From the NCBI GenBank assembly GCA_047975265.1, contig JBKEDE010000011.1:186001-250000 (forward strand): a stretch of 64,000 nt of DNA, read 5' to 3'. The translations under genes were made by a program, and so were the position numbers. A model generated the notes under the pieces. The model was not told where the DNA came from, did not search any database, and saw nothing but the letters and a program-made list of their open reading frames with translations. Source of the DNA: UJ101 sp047975265 (GTDB taxonomy: Bacteria > Bacteroidota > Bacteroidia > Flavobacteriales > UJ101). Positions 8,561 through 17,571 of the stretch are shown here, piece by piece; the stretch's first letter is position 1, and every line of letters begins with the position of its first letter.

Positions 8561-8583
8561 AGCACCCGTTTGGGTGCTTTTTT
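8561..8583 (+). terminator. Intrinsic terminator after tpx
   Basis: AGCACCC (8561-8567), a four-base loop, GGGTGCT (8572-8578), then a T-run. It begins 7 bases after the tpx stop. Confidence 0.88.
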
Positions 8584-8629
8584 AGTTTGAAACTTTGATT
8601 AATCCATAATGGAATAGAATATTAAATTA

Positions 8630-11600
8630 ATGAACAAACGAATTCTTATTCAAAAAAAAGAAGCCTTTGATGTGGAGAGTAAACATCAATTAGCCAATCT
8701 TCAAAAGAGTTTACCGATTCAAAACCTCAAAATTAGTTATATTTATGATATTTTTGGAATAGATAAAAAAGATCTGATAAAAGCGGTTGAAAATGTTTTT
8801 TCTAATCCCATTACAGATGAAGTTCAGTTAGATTATACATTTAAAGAGCATACTTTGGTAATAGAATACTTACCGGGAAACTATGATCAACGGGCTGATT
8901 CGGCAGAACAATGTTTGGCTATTTTAGGAATTGAGAATGTACGTGTTTTATCTGCAATATTATATGAATTTGAAGGAGTTTCATCAAAAGATATAAATGA
9001 AATTAAGAAATTGCTGATAAATCCTATCGAAAGCAGGGAAAAGGATCTTAGTATATTGGAATTTCCTGTTTCTCCTGAAATTAAACCGGTTCCTATTGTA
9101 GAAAATTTTATTGAAAAGAATGAAGAAGCATTAAAGCAATTACACCAAACCTTTGGTTTTTCTTTTGAATTAGATGATTTATTATTTATTCAAAAACATT
9201 TTAAATCCATTCATCGAAATCCGACTGAAACGGAGTTAAAAATGTTGGACACATACTGGTCAGACCACTGTCGTCATACGACATTTGAAACAGAAATTAC
9301 CGATATACAAATACAATCACAATTTCAAAAGACAATTCAATCAACTTTGGATTATTATCTGAAATTACGAGAAGAATTGAATATAAAAAAACCGATTCGT
9401 TTAATGGATTTGGCAACCATTATGGGAAAATATTTTATCAAGTCAGGGATGATGAAAAACATTGAAGTCTCAGAAGAAGTCAATGCTTGTTCTATTGAAA
9501 TTGAAGTAGATGAAGATGGGAAAGAAGAAAAATGGTTGTTGATGTTTAAAAACGAAACACACAATCACCCGACAGAAGTTGAACCTTTTGGAGGAGCATC
9601 TACATGTGTAGGAGGAGCCATTCGAGATCCATTATCCGGAAGAGCCTTTGTGTATCAGGCTATGAGAGTAACAGGATCAGCCAATCCTTTAGAAAAAATA
9701 GAAGATACTTTAGAAGGAAAATTGCCTCAATATAAAATCACTACAGAAGCAGCTGAGGGATACAGTTCATACGGAAATCAAATCGGGTTGGCTACAACAC
9801 ACGTTCGAGAAATTTATGATGAAGGTTACAAAGCAAAAAGAATGGAAGTGGGTTTTGTAATCGGAGCAGTTAAAAAAGACTGGGTTCGTCGTGAGTCACC
9901 TGTTCCGGGAGATAAAATTATATTGTTGGGAGGAAGAACGGGACGGGACGGAATAGGAGGAGCTACAGGATCTTCTAAAGTTCATGATGGGCAAAAACTA
10001 ACAGATTTGAGTGCAGAAGTACAAAAAGGAAATGCTCCTGTAGAGCGAAAAATACAACGATTATTTAAGCAGGAAGAAGTTATACGGTTGATGAAAAAAT
10101 GCAATGATTTTGGAGCAGGAGGTGTTTCAGTAGCCATTGGTGAAATTAGTGATGGTGTTCAAATTAATTTGGATGTGATTCCGACAAAATATAAAGGTTT
10201 AAATGGGACAGAATTAGCCATATCAGAATCACAAGAACGCATGGCAGTTGTGGTAGATGCCTATGATGTCCAAAAATTTATTGAATTGGCAGAAAAAGAA
10301 AATTTAGAGGCAGTAGAAGTAGCTGAAGTAACCAACGATAACCATGTTACAGTTTTATGGAGAAATGAAAAAATAGTCCATTTAGATCGTGATTTTTTAA
10401 ATACGAACGGTGTTAGAAAACAAACTGCTCTAAAGGTGATTGATTCACAAAATGTTTCAAATCCTTTTAAAAATAAAAATCAGTTTACAAAGGAGAATTA
10501 TTTGGAATTATTACAAGATTTAAATCACACTTCGCAAAAAGGAATGATTGAAATGTTTGATTGTAATGTAGGGCGTTCAACTGTTTTAGCACCTTTTGGA
10601 GGAAAATACCAAGAAACACCGGAAGATGTAAGTGTGCAGAAAATTCCAACCAACGGGTTTACCAATACGGTAAGTATGGCTTCGTTTGGATTCAATCCTA
10701 AAATAAGTAAATGGAGTTGTTATCACGGAGGGTACTATGCCGTCATAGTTTCTGTAGCTAAAATTGTAGCAGCAGGCGGAAATTATAAAGAAATTCGTTT
10801 GACATTTCAAGAATATTTTGAACGCTTACGAAATGATCCAACACGTTGGGGAAAGCCTTTTGCATCTTTATTGGGAACCATTGAAGCTCAAAAAATATTT
10901 AACATTGCTGCAACTGGCGGTAAAGACAGTATGAGTGGAACTTATCACGACATTGATGTTCCACCAACGCTGATATCATTTGCAGTAGCTCCTAACAAAG
11001 TTGAGTATGTTATATCTTCTACATTGCAAAAAGAAAACACGTATTTATATGCTTTTATTCCACCTATGACAAAAGATTATTTGTTGGATGCAAAAATTTT
11101 AACTGATTTTTATGAAGAAACCTATAAAATTTTGGCAAAAGATATTTTATCTATGAAAGCTATCGAATTTGGAGGTATTGCGGAAACAATTTCTAAAATG
11201 GCTTTTGGAAATGAAATTGGCTTTGAAATTAATACGGATTTATGTGTAATGCAATATTTTCCGGGAGCTTTGATTTTTGAAACGGAGACAATATTAGAGT
11301 TAAGAAGTGGATTAAACCAGTATCTGCATCTTTTGGGTAAAACTAACTCGATAAAAACAATTAAAATTAAAGACATAGAAATAACGTTAAAAGAAGCAAA
11401 AACAGCATGGAAAAATACATTAGAACCCGTGTTTCCAACAAAAACAAATAAAAAAAGTATAATAGCGTCCGATACTAATTTTTATCTGAAAGAGTGTAAA
11501 AAGGATGTTGAGAATCAACCCGCAATTCATGCTATTCAACCAAAAGTAGTAATTCCTGTATTTCCAGGTACCAATTCTGAATATGATAGTCAAAAAGCAT

Positions 11601-12352
11601 TTGAAAGAGAAGGAGCTTTAGTAAAACAAGTACTTATTCGAAATTTAAAATCAGATTGGATTGAAGCCTCTTTAAAAGAATTAGTAGCTGAGATAAAAAA
11701 ATCGGATATTATTTTTATTCCCGGAGGGTTTAGTGCTGCTGATGAACCAGAAGGGTCAGGTAAGTTTATTGCTACCATATTACGAAATGAAAAAGTAAAA
11801 AAAACCATTCATGATTTTTTAGATCGTGATGGATTGATTTTAGGTATTTGTAACGGTTTTCAAGCCTTGATTAAGAGTGGTTTACTCCCTACCGGAAGAA
11901 TTTCGGATTTAAAGGAAGATTCTCCGACATTATATTATAACGATATAGGACGCCATGTAGCACAATTGGTTCGTACAAAAGTCGTAAATGATAATTCTCC
12001 TTGGTTAAAAGGAATGAAAGGAAAGGAGTTTTGGATACCGATATCGCATGGTGAAGGAAAATTTATTGCAGATGAAAACCATTTGAATCAATTGATAAAA
12101 AATAAGCAAATTGCAACACAATATGTAGATTTAGAAGGAAATTTGTCAAATGAAATGCCATACAACCCCAATGGTTCTGTATATGCTATTGAAGGAATAA
12201 GCAGTCCTTGTGGTCGTATTTATGGTAAAATGGGGCATCCTGAGCGTGTTGAAGAAGGTACTTTTAAAAATATTCCAAATTTAGAAATAATGAATATCTT
12301 TAGAAACGGAGTGGAATATATAAAACAGAAAAATATTAATAAAATATATTAA
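8630..12352 (+). CDS. purL: Phosphoribosylformylglycinamidine synthase, single-chain
   Basis: 1240 residues: the large fused FGAM synthase that converts FGAR, glutamine and ATP to FGAM in the fourth step of IMP synthesis. In order, it has a PurS-like N terminus, two AIR-synthase-like halves (HNHPTEVEPFGGAS near residue 310; GGTGRDGIGGATGSSK-like loop near 435) and a C-terminal class I glutaminase (about 965-1235) with nucleophile Cys in GICNGFQ near 1073 and the SHGEGKF and HPERVE segments with the catalytic His and Glu. It is the first gene of the pur operon; purE follows after 34 bases. Confidence 0.96.
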   Translation: MNKRILIQKKEAFDVESKHQLANLQKSLPIQNLKISYIYDIFGIDKKDLIKAVENVFSNPITDEVQLDYTFKEHTLVIEYLPGNYDQRADSAEQCLAILGIENVRVLSAILYEFEGVSSKDINEIKKLLINPIESREKDLSILEFPVSPEIKPVPIVENFIEKNEEALKQLHQTFGFSFELDDLLFIQKHFKSIHRNPTETELKMLDTYWSDHCRHTTFETEITDIQIQSQFQKTIQSTLDYYLKLREELNIKKPIRLMDLATIMGKYFIKSGMMKNIEVSEEVNACSIEIEVDEDGKEEKWLLMFKNETHNHPTEVEPFGGASTCVGGAIRDPLSGRAFVYQAMRVTGSANPLEKIEDTLEGKLPQYKITTEAAEGYSSYGNQIGLATTHVREIYDEGYKAKRMEVGFVIGAVKKDWVRRESPVPGDKIILLGGRTGRDGIGGATGSSKVHDGQKLTDLSAEVQKGNAPVERKIQRLFKQEEVIRLMKKCNDFGAGGVSVAIGEISDGVQINLDVIPTKYKGLNGTELAISESQERMAVVVDAYDVQKFIELAEKENLEAVEVAEVTNDNHVTVLWRNEKIVHLDRDFLNTNGVRKQTALKVIDSQNVSNPFKNKNQFTKENYLELLQDLNHTSQKGMIEMFDCNVGRSTVLAPFGGKYQETPEDVSVQKIPTNGFTNTVSMASFGFNPKISKWSCYHGGYYAVIVSVAKIVAAGGNYKEIRLTFQEYFERLRNDPTRWGKPFASLLGTIEAQKIFNIAATGGKDSMSGTYHDIDVPPTLISFAVAPNKVEYVISSTLQKENTYLYAFIPPMTKDYLLDAKILTDFYEETYKILAKDILSMKAIEFGGIAETISKMAFGNEIGFEINTDLCVMQYFPGALIFETETILELRSGLNQYLHLLGKTNSIKTIKIKDIEITLKEAKTAWKNTLEPVFPTKTNKKSIIASDTNFYLKECKKDVENQPAIHAIQPKVVIPVFPGTNSEYDSQKAFEREGALVKQVLIRNLKSDWIEASLKELVAEIKKSDIIFIPGGFSAADEPEGSGKFIATILRNEKVKKTIHDFLDRDGLILGICNGFQALIKSGLLPTGRISDLKEDSPTLYYNDIGRHVAQLVRTKVVNDNSPWLKGMKGKEFWIPISHGEGKFIADENHLNQLIKNKQIATQYVDLEGNLSNEMPYNPNGSVYAIEGISSPCGRIYGKMGHPERVEEGTFKNIPNLEIMNIFRNGVEYIKQKNINKIY

Positions 12353-12386
12353 TTTTAGGACATCAACTAGTGTAAAAAATATAGAA

Positions 12387-12860
12387 ATGAAAGCAGTAAT
12401 CGTATTTGGAAGTACATCAGATAAAGAAGTAATGGCAAAAGCCGCCAGAGGTTTAGAAGAGTTTGGTGTTCCGTATGGAGCATTCGCTATTTCAGCACAT
12501 CGCTTACCGAGCATTTTGGCTGAAAAATTAAATGAATGGGAGCAAAACGGAGTAGAAGTTATTATAGCAGGAGCCGGTTTGGCAGCACATTTGCCGGGTG
12601 TTATTGCTTCTAAAACAACAATTCCGGTAATCGGAGTACCGCTAAAAGGAGCTATTGAAGGTTTAGACGCTTTATACAGCATTGTACAAATGCCTAAAGA
12701 TATTCCGGTGGCAACGGTTGGAATTAACAATGCACGAAATGCCGCATTTTTAGCAGTTCAGATACTTTCGATTAAATATCCTGAATATAAAGAAAAACTG
12801 AAAAATTACCGCATAAATCAGGTGAAACAATTATCAAAAGAGGTACAACAAAATCTATAA
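12387..12860 (+). CDS. purE: 5-(carboxyamino)imidazole ribonucleotide mutase
   Basis: 157 residues. The nucleotide-binding GSTSD (8-12) and SAHRLP (36-41) motifs and the loop AHLPGVIAS identify PurE; the Arg of SAHR is the class I signature, whereas class II enzymes have SAHK. Class I PurE rearranges N5-CAIR to CAIR and normally depends on PurK, which is not in this window. The C-terminal part (TVGINNARNAAFLAVQ, then KYPEYKEK) resembles Thermotoga or Bacteroides PurE more than the E. coli type. It lies 34 bases after purL and 11 before purC. Confidence 0.93.
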   Translation: MKAVIVFGSTSDKEVMAKAARGLEEFGVPYGAFAISAHRLPSILAEKLNEWEQNGVEVIIAGAGLAAHLPGVIASKTTIPVIGVPLKGAIEGLDALYSIVQMPKDIPVATVGINNARNAAFLAVQILSIKYPEYKEKLKNYRINQVKQLSKEVQQNL

Positions 12861-12871
12861 ATAAAATTAAA

Positions 12872-13582
12872 ATGAGCATAGAACAAAAAGAATTCCTTTA
12901 CGAAGGAAAAGCCAAGCAAATATACGCAACCAATGACCCTGATAAAGTAATCATTCATTATAAAGATGATGCAACTGCATTTAATGCACAAAAAAAAGGG
13001 CAAGTGGCAGATAAAGGAGTGTTAAACAATAAAATCACAGAGATTATTTTTAAGTTTCTTGAAACAAAAGGAATTAAAACTCATTTTATAGAACGCTTGA
13101 ACGAACGTGACCAATTGTGTCATAAAGTAACCATTATGCCTTTAGAAGTAATTGTACGTAATGTAATTGCAGGTTCTATGGCAAAACGGCTGGATATTGA
13201 AGAAGGAACCACTCCTCCAAATACGATTTTTGATTTATGTTATAAACGAGATGATTTAGGCGATCCTCTCATCAATGATGACCATGCAGTAGCTTTAGGA
13301 GCAGCAACTTATGATGAATTAAAGTATATTTATAAAGTAACAGGGCAAATCAACGACATTTTAAAAGATCATTTTTTAAAAGAAGATATTATTTTGGTAG
13401 ATTTTAAGATTGAATTTGGAAAAGATAAAAAAGGAAATATTTTATTAGCAGATGAAATCAGTCCGGATACGTGTCGTTTTTGGGACAAAAACACGATGAA
13501 AAAATTAGACAAAGACCGCTTCCGAAGAGATTTAGGCGATGTACGAGAGGCTTATGTAGAAATATTGGAACGACTTTCATAA
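12872..13582 (+). CDS. purC: Phosphoribosylaminoimidazole-succinocarboxamide synthase (SAICAR synthetase)
   Basis: 236 residues, standard size. It joins CAIR and aspartate with ATP to form SAICAR. Motifs: LYEGKAKQIYA at the N terminus, DDATAFNAQKKG, VIVRNVIAGSMAKR and DEISPDTCRFW. It is tightly packed in the pur operon, 11 bases after purE and 23 before purF. Confidence 0.96.
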   Translation: MSIEQKEFLYEGKAKQIYATNDPDKVIIHYKDDATAFNAQKKGQVADKGVLNNKITEIIFKFLETKGIKTHFIERLNERDQLCHKVTIMPLEVIVRNVIAGSMAKRLDIEEGTTPPNTIFDLCYKRDDLGDPLINDDHAVALGAATYDELKYIYKVTGQINDILKDHFLKEDIILVDFKIEFGKDKKGNILLADEISPDTCRFWDKNTMKKLDKDRFRRDLGDVREAYVEILERLS

Positions 13583-13605
13583 TACATATTGAGAATATTC
13601 ATAAA

Positions 13606-15024
13606 ATGATTAGCTATTCTAAAAATGATCAAACTTTATCAAGTAACGAACTACGGGAAGAATGTGGTATTTTTGGAGTATATTCCACCAAAGATATTGA
13701 TACCTTTTCTATAGCACAATTTGGTATGTTTGCTTTACAGCACCGGGGTCAGGAAGCCTGTGGTGTGTCGGTTTTAAAAAAAGGGGAAATCAATACATAC
13801 AAACAAGTTGGATTGGTTTTAGATGCCTTCAAAGCAATTGATGAAGTAGAAAATTTCCAGGGCAATGGAGCTATCGGGCATACTCGCTATTCAACAACAG
13901 GCGACAGTAGCAGAAAAAATATTCAGCCTTTATATGCCGTAAACCGTTATGGTAAACCTTATTTTTCAGTTGTTCATAACGGGAACTTAACAGGACACGA
14001 AAGTTTAAGAGAACAATTGATACAAGAAGATTTACCTTTTATAGCAACTTCCGATACTGAAATTATTCTTCGTAAGATTCAAAAACATGCAACACTTCCG
14101 GCTCAAGAAGCCATTCGTATGGCAATGAAAAAGATAAAAGGATCTTATTCCACTTTATTGCTGACAGATGATAAATTAGTTGCCTTTCGTGATCCGAATG
14201 GAATCAGACCGCTTTGCTATGGAAAAATAGATGAGAATACATGGGTCTTTAGCTCAGAAAGCTGTGGATTGGACGCAGTAGGAGCTGAATTTGTCCGAGA
14301 TGTTGAACCGGGCGAAATCATTGTTGTAGATAAAGAAAAAGGATTTCAATCTTTTAAAATGAAAGAGAATCATCCTAAGGCCTCTTGTGCTTTTGAATTT
14401 ATTTATTTTGCACGACCGGATTCCAATCTTGAGAATAAAAACATTCATGAAATTCGTGTAAAAAGCGGTGAAAAACTATACGAACAATCTCCCATAGAAG
14501 CGGATGTAGTAATCGGTGTCCCTGATTCAGGCGTTCCCTCTGCTATCGGCTATTCCAGAGCTTCAGGGATTCCATTTGAACCTATTTTAGTAAAAAACCG
14601 CTATATGAGCCGATCTTTTATCGTGCCAACGCAAGAAATGCGTGAACGGATAGTAAATTTAAAGCTAAATCCAATTGTATCACAAATTAAAGGAAAACGT
14701 GTGGTAGTTTTAGATGATTCTATTGTTCGAGGGACAACCAGCAAACGTTTGGTAAAAATACTGAAAGATGCCGGAGCCAGAGAAATTCATTTTAGAAGTG
14801 CCTCCCCTCCTATCATTGCTCCTTGTTTTTTAGGAATTGATACGCCTGATAAAGAACAATTGATTTCGGCTAATATGACCGTTGAGACATTAACAAAATA
14901 CATGAATGTTGATAGTTTGGATTTTCTATCAGTGGATAATTTGAAATGTATTTTAGGATCTTCCAATCATTGTTTCGGATGTTTTACAGAACAATATCCC
15001 ATTAAAAAGTTAAAAAACCAATAA
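13606..15024 (+). CDS. purF: Amidophosphoribosyltransferase
   Basis: 472 residues from ATG 13606. The longer in-frame start at 13471 lies inside purC and was rejected. This is the committed step of purine synthesis, making phosphoribosylamine from PRPP and glutamine. A short propeptide precedes Cys20 (REECGIFG), the N-terminal-nucleophile glutaminase residue exposed by processing. The PRPP loop is VVLDDSIVRGTTS. Cysteines in KASCAFEF, APCFLGID and NHCFGCF sit where the Bacillus-type enzyme binds its oxygen-sensitive 4Fe-4S cluster, so this is probably the Fe-S type. Confidence 0.95.
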   Translation: MISYSKNDQTLSSNELREECGIFGVYSTKDIDTFSIAQFGMFALQHRGQEACGVSVLKKGEINTYKQVGLVLDAFKAIDEVENFQGNGAIGHTRYSTTGDSSRKNIQPLYAVNRYGKPYFSVVHNGNLTGHESLREQLIQEDLPFIATSDTEIILRKIQKHATLPAQEAIRMAMKKIKGSYSTLLLTDDKLVAFRDPNGIRPLCYGKIDENTWVFSSESCGLDAVGAEFVRDVEPGEIIVVDKEKGFQSFKMKENHPKASCAFEFIYFARPDSNLENKNIHEIRVKSGEKLYEQSPIEADVVIGVPDSGVPSAIGYSRASGIPFEPILVKNRYMSRSFIVPTQEMRERIVNLKLNPIVSQIKGKRVVVLDDSIVRGTTSKRLVKILKDAGAREIHFRSASPPIIAPCFLGIDTPDKEQLISANMTVETLTKYMNVDSLDFLSVDNLKCILGSSNHCFGCFTEQYPIKKLKNQ

Positions 15025-15034
15025 TTGTAAAAAA

Positions 15035-15718
15035 ATGCCAGCAGTATTAAAAGAAGAAATTTTTGCTTTTTTAAACAATTTGAAAAAAAATAATCATCGT
15101 GATTGGATGCAGGAAAATAAAAAACGTTATCTGACCAATGAAAAAGAATTGAAAGTATTTTTCCAAGAAATAACACATAAATTAAACACGTTTGATGAAA
15201 TTGAAAAATTTAAAATCTTCCGAATTAATCGGGATATTCGTTTCAGTAAAGATAAGACGCCTTATAAAGTGCATCGAAGTGTTCGTTTTTTACGAAAAGG
15301 AATACATCGGAGAGGCGGATATTATTTACGATTAGAACCGGAAAATTCAGCTATAGCAGGAGGTTTTTTTGCTCCTGAACCTTCTGATTTACAAAGAATC
15401 CGCAAAGAATTTGAAATGGATAGCTCAGAAATTCGTACCATTTTATCAGAACCTGATTTCAAAAAAATATTTGGCAATTTTAATCAGGAATATAAGGTAA
15501 AAACTACTCCGAAAGGCTTTGATAAAAACAACCCTAATATTGATTTAATTCGCCTAAAAGCATTCTTTGTAGTACATAAATTTACCGATAAAGAAGTATT
15601 TTCCAAAGATTTTCAGGAAAAACTAATTGAATATTTTCAATTGTTAATCCCTTTTTTTAATTACATGAGCGATGTTTTAACAACGGATTTAAATGGAGAA
15701 TTGATTATTAAACATTAA
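15035..15718 (+). CDS. DUF2461 family protein
   Basis: 227 residues. NNHRDWMQENKKRY, FRINRDIRFSKDKTPYK and GGYYLRLEPENSAIAGGFF match the DUF2461/TIGR02453 family, soluble bacterial proteins without established function. It sits inside the purine operon, 10 bases after purF and 10 before purM, so it is co-transcribed with de novo purine genes. A direct purine role is not supported by any visible catalytic motif. Confidence 0.88.
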   Translation: MPAVLKEEIFAFLNNLKKNNHRDWMQENKKRYLTNEKELKVFFQEITHKLNTFDEIEKFKIFRINRDIRFSKDKTPYKVHRSVRFLRKGIHRRGGYYLRLEPENSAIAGGFFAPEPSDLQRIRKEFEMDSSEIRTILSEPDFKKIFGNFNQEYKVKTTPKGFDKNNPNIDLIRLKAFFVVHKFTDKEVFSKDFQEKLIEYFQLLIPFFNYMSDVLTTDLNGELIIKH

Positions 15719-15728
15719 AACTATTAAT

Positions 15729-16727
15729 ATGTCAACATACAAAAAAGCTGGCGTAGATAAAGAAGAGGGCTACGCAACCGTAAATAAAATAAAAAGATCT
15801 GTTCAATCTACTTATAATGAGAATGTTTTAAATGGTATCGGTAGTTTTGGAGCTTTTTATGCTTTAAAAGATTTTACCAATCCTGTTTTAGTAAGTGGAA
15901 CAGATGGTGTTGGAACTAAATTACGAATTGCTTTGGATGTTAAAAAGTACGATACGGTAGGTATTGATTGTTTTGCCATGTGTGCCAACGATATTTTGTG
16001 TCATGGAGCAAAACCACTGTTTTTTTTGGATTATTTGGCTTGTGGTAAATTAGATTCGGATGTAGCTGCAGAAATTATTTCAGGAGTTACTCATGCCTGT
16101 AAACAAACAGGGACAGCATTAATTGGTGGTGAAACAGCTGAAATGCCGGGAATGTATCAAACAGGAGATTACGATATTGCCGGTTTTTGTGTAGGAGCAG
16201 TAGAACGAGATCAAATAATTGACGGTTCTAAAATAAAAAAAGGGGATGTAATTATTGCCCTTCCTTCAAGTGGATTTCACAGCAATGGCTTTTCTCTAAT
16301 CCGCAGTATATTTACTGATTTTAAGGAACAGTTTGAAGGAAAACCGCTTTATGAAACTTTATTAATACCTACGAAATTATATCAAAATATAATATTCTCA
16401 GTGTTGAAAAAACATAAATTAAACGGGATCGCACATATAACAGGAGGCGGTTTAATTGAAAATATACCGCGTGTTTTACCAAAGGGATTAGCTGCCTTTA
16501 TTGATCAATCAAAAATCCAAATTCCTAATATTATGCTTGAGCTTTCAAAACGAGGAAATATTAGTATAGATGAAATGTTCGGAACATTTAATATGGGAAT
16601 AGGAATGGTTTTGATTGTTGATTCAGAGAAAGCAGAAAAAATTATAAACGATATTCATGCACAAAATGAGGAGGCTTACATCATTGGAAAGATTGTAAAA
16701 AGTGAAGAAAGAATTCGTATAAAATAA
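15729..16727 (+). CDS. purM: Phosphoribosylformylglycinamidine cyclo-ligase (AIR synthetase)
   Basis: 332 residues. It closes the imidazole ring: FGAM plus ATP to AIR. Motifs: SGTDGVGTKL (ATP/FGAM site), DCFAMCANDILCHGA, GGETAEMPGMY, and HITGGGLIENIPR. It is the last gene of the operon in this window; purD, purH, purN/T and purK are not present nearby. A separate promoter follows before rpe. Confidence 0.95.
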   Translation: MSTYKKAGVDKEEGYATVNKIKRSVQSTYNENVLNGIGSFGAFYALKDFTNPVLVSGTDGVGTKLRIALDVKKYDTVGIDCFAMCANDILCHGAKPLFFLDYLACGKLDSDVAAEIISGVTHACKQTGTALIGGETAEMPGMYQTGDYDIAGFCVGAVERDQIIDGSKIKKGDVIIALPSSGFHSNGFSLIRSIFTDFKEQFEGKPLYETLLIPTKLYQNIIFSVLKKHKLNGIAHITGGGLIENIPRVLPKGLAAFIDQSKIQIPNIMLELSKRGNISIDEMFGTFNMGIGMVLIVDSEKAEKIINDIHAQNEEAYIIGKIVKSEERIRIK

Positions 16728-16775
16728 TTTTTCAAATCTTTATATTATTGATTTACAAGTATTTTAAATATTTTC

Positions 16776-16783
16776 TATCTTTG
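16776..16783 (+). promoter_or_regulatory. -7 promoter element TATCTTTG for rpe
   Basis: An exact TAnnTTTG match 20 bases before the rpe ATG, in the 76-base gap after purM. A TTG at 16748-16750 lies 25 bases upstream, slightly farther than the usual 17-23. It suggests rpe is transcribed separately from the pur operon. Confidence 0.6.
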
Positions 16784-16803
16784 ATAAAATTTTAATAAAA
16801 AAT

Positions 16804-17448
16804 ATGAATAAGATCGCCCCGTCAATTTTAGCTGCTGATTTTGCCAATTTACAGCATGATATAGAAATGATTAACCAGAGTGATGCAGATTGGTTTCACA
16901 TAGATGTAATGGACGGTGTTTTTGTTCCAAATATATCGTTTGGAATACCTGTAATCCAAGCAGCTAAAAAGTATGCACAAAAAACATTTGATGTTCATTT
17001 AATGATTGTACAACCGGAACGTTATATTCAAGATTTCAAAGAGGCAGGAGCTGATATTTTAACAGTTCATGAAGAAGCATCACCTCATTTACACCGAACG
17101 ATTAGTGCTATCAAAGAAACTGGTATGCAGGCGGGTGTAGCATTAAATCCTCATACTCCGGTATCAGTTTTAGAAGATATTATACAAGCGGTTGATTTAG
17201 TCTTAATCATGTCGGTAAACCCGGGATTTGGCGGACAGAAATTTATTGAAAACACATATTCAAAGATAGAAAAATTAAAAAACTTAATTCTTCAAAAAAA
17301 CAGTAAAGCTCTGATTGAAATCGATGGAGGAGTAAATAAAGAAAATGCCCAAAAACTATATCAAACAGGAGCAGATATTTTGGTGGCAGGAAGTGCAGTT
17401 TTTAATTCAAAAAATCCTTTAGAAATGATTTCGTTGATTAAAGGATAA
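16804..17448 (+). CDS. rpe: Ribulose-phosphate 3-epimerase
   Basis: 214-residue TIM barrel that interconverts ribulose-5-P and xylulose-5-P in the pentose phosphate pathway. Visible: APSILAADFANL, HIDVMDGVFVPN (metal His/Asp), VHLMIVQPERYI, MSVNPGFGGQKFI (phosphate loop), IEIDGGVN (catalytic Asp) and VAGSAVF. All metal ligands are present. It supplies pentose phosphate for PRPP, which fits its place next to purine genes. Confidence 0.96.
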   Translation: MNKIAPSILAADFANLQHDIEMINQSDADWFHIDVMDGVFVPNISFGIPVIQAAKKYAQKTFDVHLMIVQPERYIQDFKEAGADILTVHEEASPHLHRTISAIKETGMQAGVALNPHTPVSVLEDIIQAVDLVLIMSVNPGFGGQKFIENTYSKIEKLKNLILQKNSKALIEIDGGVNKENAQKLYQTGADILVAGSAVFNSKNPLEMISLIKG

Positions 17449-17460
17449 GTTTTACATTTG
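17434..17460 (+). promoter_or_regulatory. Promoter of tRNA-Arg (TTG, 16 bases, TACATTTG)
   Basis: TTG at 17434-17436 and TACATTTG at 17453-17460 are separated by 16 bases and lie 17 bases before the mature tRNA 5' end. The -33 box is inside the rpe 3' end. Confidence 0.55.
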
Positions 17461-17477
17461 CGAAGAAATTTTTAACA

Positions 17478-17551
17478 GGCCGCGTAGTTCAACTGGATAG
17501 AATAACGGATTTCGGCTCCGTTGGTTGGGGGTTCGAATCCCTCCGCGGTCA
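17478..17551 (+). tRNA. tRNA-Arg (anticodon TCG)
   Basis: A complete cloverleaf: acceptor GGCCGCG / CGCGGTC with one G-T pair, D stem GTTC/GAAT, anticodon stem ACGGA/TCCGT around loop TTTCGGC with TCG at positions 34-36, and T arm GGGGG TTCGAAT CCCTC. The discriminator is A at 17551 and CCA is not encoded. It reads the CGA codon and probably wobble partners. Confidence 0.93.
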
Positions 17552-17571
17552 CAAAGTGAAAAATGGCATCT

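Noticed and set aside
12281..12730. 149-codon open frame antisense to purE
   Set aside because: It is a frame shadow of purE: no protein family features and it would overlap a clear operon.
12387..12860. Class II (PurK-independent) PurE
   Set aside because: The SAHR motif is class I; class II enzymes have SAHK.
13471..13605. Longer N terminus for PurF
   Set aside because: It lies within purC and would place 45 extra residues before the catalytic Cys propeptide.
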